From positions 1 through 18,193 of the forward strand of contig JBAWVW010000033.1 of NCBI GenBank assembly GCA_037147055.1: a stretch of DNA of 18,193 nt. Direction: 5' to 3'. Of the stretch, positions 13,584 through 18,193 are shown one piece after another; position 1 is the first letter of the stretch; every line of letters starts with the position of its first letter. The translations under genes and the position numbers were made by a program. The stretch is from Casp-actino8 sp037147055. Lineage in GTDB: Bacteria; Actinomycetota; Acidimicrobiia; Acidimicrobiales; Ilumatobacteraceae. The notes under the pieces were generated by a model. It had not been told where the DNA came from, did not search any database, and worked only from the letters and a program-made list of their open reading frames with translations.

Positions 13584-14753
13584 CTAACCCAAACGTTCAA
13601 GGATCGTGGCATTTGCCATGCCGCCGCCCTCACACATCGTCTGCAGTCCGAAACGACCACCAGTGCGCTCAAGTTCATTCAACAATGTGGTCATCAAGCG
13701 CGCCCCCGAGCAACCAAGTGGGTGGCCTAAAGCAATGGCCCCACCATTGGGATTCACGGTCTCCATATCGGGATGGAACTCTTTTTCCCAAGCCAAAACA
13801 ACTGAGGCAAAAGCTTCATTGATTTCCGTCAAGTCAATATCTTCCATGGTCATCTTTGCGCGCTCAAGAACCTTGCGCGTCGCTGGTATTGGAGCGGTCA
13901 GCATGTACCGCGGATCATCACCAGCAAGAGCGAAATTGACGAAACGAGCACGTGGCGTCAAACCAAGCGCACGACACTTCTCTTCACTCATGATCAAAAT
14001 CGCTGCCGCTCCATCAGTGATTTGCGAGGAGTTTCCGGCAGTCACGCGCCCGCCTTCTTCAAGCGAACGGAACGCAGGCTTCAATTTGCCGAGGCTTTCC
14101 ATCGTCGTTTCACGTAAACCCTCATCCGTGGTCATCATGTTTCCTTCGGCATCTTTGAGCGGGAGAATTTCTCGCTCAAAGCGACCCTCAGCAGTCGCAC
14201 GAGCCGCACGGAACTGGGACTGCACACCAAAACGATCCATATCCTCGCGACTGATGCCCCACTTGTCGGCGATCATTTCCGCCGAAATGCCCTGTGGCAC
14301 CAACCCACCTTGTGGTTGATAGCGCGCACTGACTCGGGGCCCAAATGGCCAACCATATTTTCCATCAACCATTGATGCTCCCATGGGAACGCGTGTCATA
14401 ACTTCGACTCCAGAGGCGACGACGACATCGTATGCGCCAGCCATGACACCTTGGGCGGCGAAGTGCGCGGCCTGTTGCGAAGATCCACACTGGCGATCAA
14501 CAGTTGTTCCTGGAACACTTTCTGGCCACCCTGCCGCTAAGACAGCGTTGCGCGCAATATTCGTCGACTGTTCACCGGCCTGCATCACGCAACCCATGAC
14601 GACATCATCAATAATACCAGGATCAATTCCAGTGCGTTCAACCAAGGCATTCATTGTTTCGGCGACTAAATCAACTGGGTGCCAGTCTTTCAATTTTCCA
14701 TTTCGACGACCTAGAGGCGTGCGAATCGCATCAACGATAACTGCATTGAACAT
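13584..14753 (-). CDS. Acetyl-CoA acetyltransferase / 3-ketoacyl-CoA thiolase
   Basis: A 389-residue thiolase that cleaves or forms 3-ketoacyl-CoA. Nucleophile Cys89 in DRQCGSS, NEAFA (312-316), GHPLGCSGAR with His344, and base Cys374 in MCEGGG are all present, so it should be active. The opening FNAVIVDAIRTPLGRRNG is typical of degradative thiolases. The frame is open ten codons further upstream, but AGGAG five bases before the ATG at 14753 decides the start. Chain length or steroid preference cannot be told from sequence by eye. It is followed by the small zinc-ribbon gene and preceded by an 80-base gap that should carry its promoter, where I see no clear element. Confidence 0.93.
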   Translation of the reverse strand: MFNAVIVDAIRTPLGRRNGKLKDWHPVDLVAETMNALVERTGIDPGIIDDVVMGCVMQAGEQSTNIARNAVLAAGWPESVPGTTVDRQCGSSQQAAHFAAQGVMAGAYDVVVASGVEVMTRVPMGASMVDGKYGWPFGPRVSARYQPQGGLVPQGISAEMIADKWGISREDMDRFGVQSQFRAARATAEGRFEREILPLKDAEGNMMTTDEGLRETTMESLGKLKPAFRSLEEGGRVTAGNSSQITDGAAAILIMSEEKCRALGLTPRARFVNFALAGDDPRYMLTAPIPATRKVLERAKMTMEDIDLTEINEAFASVVLAWEKEFHPDMETVNPNGGAIALGHPLGCSGARLMTTLLNELERTGGRFGLQTMCEGGGMANATILERLG

Positions 14754-14833
14754 AATGGCTCCTGACATCAAGGTAAGCCTCAAGTCTGCTGTGTTGATGT
14801 GTCCAATAACGAATTTAGAGCAACTCAGGACAA

Positions 14834-16612
14834 CTAAAAAACTTCAAGCGGCCACCAAATGTCGGGAACATGAGACGGAGCAAAAGCGACAATGCCAAAG
14901 CGATCGCCGGGTGTGGATGCGCGCTGATTCAGAGTGGCTAACTCTTGGGCTGCTTCATGATTGATATCCAACTCACTCAAACTTATAGCCACCAAAGGTG
15001 AATCAAGTGAGGTCACCGACTCCACATGTCCAAGAGTGCGCAATTCAATTGCCAAGAGGGTCTGCAGTTCAACAACTTTGGCTTCTTCCTCGGGTGTGAA
15101 AGGTGAGATCACACTGACAATTTTCGCCCCACTGGCGGAGGACAACAATGAGAAGGCATATCCCGTGTCGCACACCATCCATACGCTCGAAACATCGGTT
15201 GGACTCAAGACACGATCCCCAAAAACCCGCTCCAGATCAGCGGGAATCCCCGCAGGGATGCCGCGCTGTTCAAAGTCATAGAGCAGTGCGGGATACAATC
15301 CCACTAGTCCCCCATCTCCGAGACGAAATAGGATCGCTCTGTCGTCAGCCGAGGTGGAATTTTCTTCAAAAACAACTGCTTGGGTAATCGCTTCACGCAC
15401 ACGCACAGCGTCGGGCATCACGGTTGAGACTTGAGTGGCCGGAAGAATGGCGCCGATCAAGTTGAGTACGAATAAGCCCATCGCCCCAGCCGTGATCAGA
15501 GGTTGGCGAACCATTGACGTGTTCGCCAATATCACTCCCACGATCCACGCCACAATCAACATCACAATGACAGCGCGCCACAACACCACATACGGGATCA
15601 AATAACCGCGTACTTGCGCAACTCCGATGACCATCGCCACAAGCCCGGCCCACATAATCGGCACTGAACTTCCAAACCTTCGTCGAGGTGAATCAGCGGG
15701 GGAACGAAAAACCCAAATAGTGCATAACAACAGAATGATGACAACGCCGAAAAGCCATACCAGCGAACCGTTGCGGGCTTCGCCCACGATGCCCTCACTT
15801 GACGGGCCTTGTAACCACGACGCCTCGGGACTCATCTCAAAGGCAACCACCCGCAACCCTCGGGACAATCCGATCGTTGGAGTATCTGAATGTGAGAAAA
15901 AACGCCATAAGTGAACAAAGTTGGTGGCTGAATCACGGGGATTAAAAACCAGAGGTAGGAACAACAATAAGCAACTCAAGATCGGACGTGCAATGGCCCG
16001 TTGATTGCCCCCCGTCCACCAAAAAGTTGACAAGGCTGTGACACCGATCAAACCAACAATCGGTAAATAACCCACATGCACCTGGACAACCAGTGCTGCA
16101 CTCATACACATCAACCACATTGATGGACGATCTCGTTCGGTCACTCCCCAGGCTGCCGTCACAAACAACACAAACAATGGAAGAGCTAAGAAGGGAGTCC
16201 AAACATCAGCACTGGCTATGCCACCAACACTCATCCACGATGCCAAAAGCAAGGCCACAGCAGTGGCAGTGCCCCAAAGCCCGCGCAAGCGAAAAGCCAA
16301 CCATGCAATCAGTACCAAAAGTGCACATGAATACGCTCCCGCCCCAACGAAAAGACCCCATGACGCACCACCTGCGAGCCAATGAAATGGTACGAACATG
16401 TAAAACAGCAACGAGCCAAGGTGACTCCACCCGTGCCAACTGTATTGACCCAACGACGGGAACGATCCAGTGGCAGCGTCAGCAACCTGCAGCCCAAAGA
16501 CGGCACGATCCTGAAGCAAAATTGCTCCACCCATCAAACCGTGTACCACCGAAACGACAACTGGGGTTGACCCCAGCAATGCAATAACCCACCAACGCGC
16601 CCAACGATTCAC
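14834..16612 (-). CDS. Large polytopic membrane protein, GT-C-like glycosyltransferase
   Basis: A 592-residue protein with roughly ten membrane helices in the first 400 residues and a soluble C-terminal part (about 400-592) presumably outside. The first outer loop carries DRAVFGLQVADAATG (35-49; Asp35 and Asp45) and then GQYSWHGWSHLG (55-66), matching the catalytic first-loop layout of GT-C enzymes that use polyprenyl-linked sugars. The family assignment rests on topology and this loop, so it is tentative; the sugar and acceptor are unknown. It starts with GTG at 16612 in a GTGA overlap with the MarR gene stop, so both are translated from one mRNA. Confidence 0.72.
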   Translation of the reverse strand: MNRWARWWVIALLGSTPVVVSVVHGLMGGAILLQDRAVFGLQVADAATGSFPSLGQYSWHGWSHLGSLLFYMFVPFHWLAGGASWGLFVGAGAYSCALLVLIAWLAFRLRGLWGTATAVALLLASWMSVGGIASADVWTPFLALPLFVLFVTAAWGVTERDRPSMWLMCMSAALVVQVHVGYLPIVGLIGVTALSTFWWTGGNQRAIARPILSCLLLFLPLVFNPRDSATNFVHLWRFFSHSDTPTIGLSRGLRVVAFEMSPEASWLQGPSSEGIVGEARNGSLVWLFGVVIILLLCTIWVFRSPADSPRRRFGSSVPIMWAGLVAMVIGVAQVRGYLIPYVVLWRAVIVMLIVAWIVGVILANTSMVRQPLITAGAMGLFVLNLIGAILPATQVSTVMPDAVRVREAITQAVVFEENSTSADDRAILFRLGDGGLVGLYPALLYDFEQRGIPAGIPADLERVFGDRVLSPTDVSSVWMVCDTGYAFSLLSSASGAKIVSVISPFTPEEEAKVVELQTLLAIELRTLGHVESVTSLDSPLVAISLSELDINHEAAQELATLNQRASTPGDRFGIVAFAPSHVPDIWWPLEVF

Positions 16613-17055
16613 TTTTTAAACGGAGACACTTTTGTGAGCACACGAATCATCGTGCTCACCTCTGGTTCAGTCAAGCCAGCAGCGAATTCGCGCTGAATCG
16701 CCCGTCGATAGAGAATGTTTGAATCCCGCCACACCAATCGCCCCATGCGCGTTAAGCGCACGATCACTGCCCGATTGTCGTCAACCGTCGGGGCTTCTTC
16801 ACGCGTCACGTAACCACGTTCCACAAGAGAATCGATTCTTCGCGACAAACTGCTGGGAACCGCCGATAACAATTCGCATAGTTCTTTGACGCGCAGTTGA
16901 TCTTTGTTGTTCGCCAGGATCGCCAACATGTCAAACTGCGGCAATGCGAGATGAAACTCATCAAACATTTCGGCCTCAATACGACGCGAAACCACTTCGC
17001 CTGCCATTTGGAATGATTTCCATAATGCGATTCGCTCGGCATCAAGACGGGGCAT
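16609..17055 (-). CDS. MarR-family winged-helix transcriptional regulator
   Basis: A 148-residue MarR protein. The winged helix-turn-helix spans about 38-108: recognition helix around PSSLSRRIDSLVERG (67-81) and wing DDNRAVIVRLTRMG (92-105) with the family Asp/Arg pair. Flanking helices 5-35 and 112-140 should form the dimer interface. Such regulators respond to small aromatic ligands or oxidants and often repress their own operon. AAAGGTGA before the ATG supports the start. It is coupled to the downstream membrane glycosyltransferase gene by a GTGA overlap, and 89 bases separate it from the reductase gene upstream on the same strand. Ligand and targets are unknown; the coupled gene is the natural first candidate. 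Confidence 0.92.
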   Translation of the reverse strand: MPRLDAERIALWKSFQMAGEVVSRRIEAEMFDEFHLALPQFDMLAILANNKDQLRVKELCELLSAVPSSLSRRIDSLVERGYVTREEAPTVDDNRAVIVRLTRMGRLVWRDSNILYRRAIQREFAAGLTEPEVSTMIRVLTKVSPFKK

Positions 17056-17144
17056 TAGTTAATCACCTTTGCCATCATTCAGTCTCCCGTGATATCGGCA
17101 CGATTAAAGACTAACCAAATAAATTGCTCATGTCACGAGTTTGT

Positions 17145-18193
17145 TCAGCTTGCAACAAACGTCGCAACCAACTCCATGGCTTCGGCAAAGGTTGCGCGCT
17201 CGGAAAGCAATTTACGAAATGGCATCAGTTGTCGCGGACGACTGACACCCAAAGCCGCTTTCAACACACCATCTTTCTCATAGAGCGCCACGAAAGATCT
17301 CTCTTCGGGTGAGCCGACAACAATGTGCGGACTTTCATCACCGTCGCAACGACCCAAAAATTGGATCCGCGCAGTGAATTGATCGCTCCAGAAAAATGGA
17401 ACTGCGGAATACGGTTTTGGTTCTTCGCCGCGCCACACGGCCAACAAATTGCTGGCTGCTGCGGCACCTTGCTCAGATGCTGTTGTCCAATGTTCAACAC
17501 GCATTTCTTTGTCGTACAGATTGTTATACCAACGACAGACATCGCCAGCGGCGTACACACCCTCAATGCCGGCATTCAATGTTTCATCACAAACAACTCC
17601 GTCGCCCAATGTTAAAGGTGTTCCGTCGAGCCATTGTGTGGCAGGGATCACGCCAATTCCGACGACAACCACATCGGCAACAATCATCGGTCCATCTTGC
17701 ACAGTCACACCTCCGACATGGCCGGGCTGACCTTGCGCTAAACCTGTGACCCGAACATTGAAGGCCATGGTGACACCATGATCACCATGCACCATCGCTG
17801 CTGCGTGACCCATTTCTGCGCCTAGGCCGCGCATCATCGGTGCCTCTGCGCCTTCAAGGACAACCACTTCGCAACCCCGAGCCCGAGCCGTGGCCGCTAC
17901 TTCAAGCCCAATAAAGCCCGCTCCAATAACCACAACTTTGGTCCCTGGATTAAGTTCCGCACGCAAGGCCAAAGAATCGTCAAGCGTCCGCACAACATGA
18001 ATGCCTTTCCACTCGGGCTCATCAGTCAGACGCCGAACAACAGATCCTGTGGCAATGATTAAACCGTCGTAAGAGATCTCTTCGCCTGTGTTCAAAGTGA
18101 GAATACGTTTTTCGGTATTGAGGGACTGCGCTGGCGAGCCCAATTTCCACTCAACATTGAGTTTGTCTAAATCCTCTGCTTTACGTAACGAAA
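17145..18193 (-). CDS. FAD/NAD(P)-dependent oxidoreductase, ferredoxin-reductase-like (5' truncated by window)
   Basis: The open frame runs from the window edge to a stop at 17145, giving 348 visible residues without the N-terminal FAD-binding GxGxxG. It carries LNVEWKLGSPA, the YDGLIIATGS strand, a second nucleotide fold VVVIGAGFIGLE (GxGxxG for NAD(P)H, about visible residues 87-97) and EGVYAAGDVCRW for FAD. These are the marks of rhodocoxin/putidaredoxin-reductase-type enzymes (BphA4 fold), with a C-terminal reductase domain. It likely passes electrons from NAD(P)H to a [2Fe-2S] ferredoxin serving a P450 or dioxygenase; neither is in view. An apparent start near 18143 is a TTG inside the frame and should not be used. 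Confidence 0.9.
   Translation of the reverse strand, partial: SLRKAEDLDKLNVEWKLGSPAQSLNTEKRILTLNTGEEISYDGLIIATGSVVRRLTDEPEWKGIHVVRTLDDSLALRAELNPGTKVVVIGAGFIGLEVAATARARGCEVVVLEGAEAPMMRGLGAEMGHAAAMVHGDHGVTMAFNVRVTGLAQGQPGHVGGVTVQDGPMIVADVVVVGIGVIPATQWLDGTPLTLGDGVVCDETLNAGIEGVYAAGDVCRWYNNLYDKEMRVEHWTTASEQGAAAASNLLAVWRGEEPKPYSAVPFFWSDQFTARIQFLGRCDGDESPHIVVGSPEERSFVALYEKDGVLKAALGVSRPRQLMPFRKLLSERATFAEAMELVATFVAS

Noticed and set aside
13606..14319. Long plus-strand open frame (237 codons) opposite the thiolase gene
   Set aside because: It is the mirror of a strongly coding minus-strand gene with complete thiolase motifs; its product is low in complexity and shows no recognisable domain.
14754..14783. 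Ten-codon N-terminal extension of the thiolase
   Set aside because: AGGAG lies inside the extension, five bases before the ATG at 14753, where the thiolase family normally begins.
14383..14964. Plus-strand open frame of 193 codons across the thiolase start
   Set aside because: It covers the thiolase 5' end and its intergenic gap with no start signal or domain.
17056..17144. MarR operator palindrome upstream of the regulator
   Set aside because: I could not find a convincing inverted repeat by eye in this 89-base gap.

Overview
The window comes from an actinobacterium of moderate GC content. The best guess is an aquatic member of the Acidimicrobiia, inferred from gene content rather than from any marker gene. 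The support is a CrgA homologue (a family restricted to Actinobacteria), the conserved fhaA-fhaB-pstP-rodA-pbpA-pknB cluster next to a trpG/pabA gene and crgA (the same set as the Mycobacterium tuberculosis Rv0011c-Rv0020c region), GTG starts, likely leaderless transcripts, and a heliorhodopsin of the type found in freshwater Actinobacteria.

Layout. (1) Positions 1-3477 form a minus-strand accessory block: the first codons of a short-chain dehydrogenase, a type-B carboxylesterase, and upstream of it a compact AT-richer cassette of three genes (small 3-helix membrane protein; lipoprotein phospholipase A2 with all key residues; a short secreted protein). The cassette sits between two copies of the esterase 5' end. 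The upstream copy is a decayed fragment of about 31 codons that now forms a 47-codon chimeric ORF ending in an ATGA overlap with the first cassette gene. (2) 3478-4927: a Cys-rich protein of unknown function, convergent with a heliorhodopsin carrying its retinal lysine and counterion. (3) 4974-5059: tRNA-Leu(CAG), divergent from (4) 5127-12234, the cell-wall and division signalling operon: two FHA proteins, a PP2C phosphatase, a RodA/FtsW glycosyltransferase, a class B penicillin-binding protein and one PASTA Ser/Thr kinase. Most junctions inside it are ATGA or GTGA overlaps. (5) trpG/pabA (minus) diverges from crgA (plus); just after crgA lies an inverted pair of DnaA-box-like sequences. (6) 13306-16612, minus strand: thiolase with a small membrane zinc-ribbon protein, and a large GT-C-like membrane protein translationally coupled to a MarR regulator. 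(7) The 5'-truncated end of an FAD/NAD(P)-dependent ferredoxin-reductase-like enzyme.

Functionally, block 4 is a self-contained control circuit. PknB senses the envelope through its PASTA repeats, PstP reverses its phosphorylations, the FHA proteins read phosphothreonine, and RodA, PbpA and CrgA carry out peptidoglycan synthesis or division. The least understood part is block 1, where a secreted lipase cassette appears to have been placed into, or to have captured, the translation start region of an esterase gene. The heliorhodopsin is the other feature of unusual biology; no retinal-synthesis gene is visible nearby.
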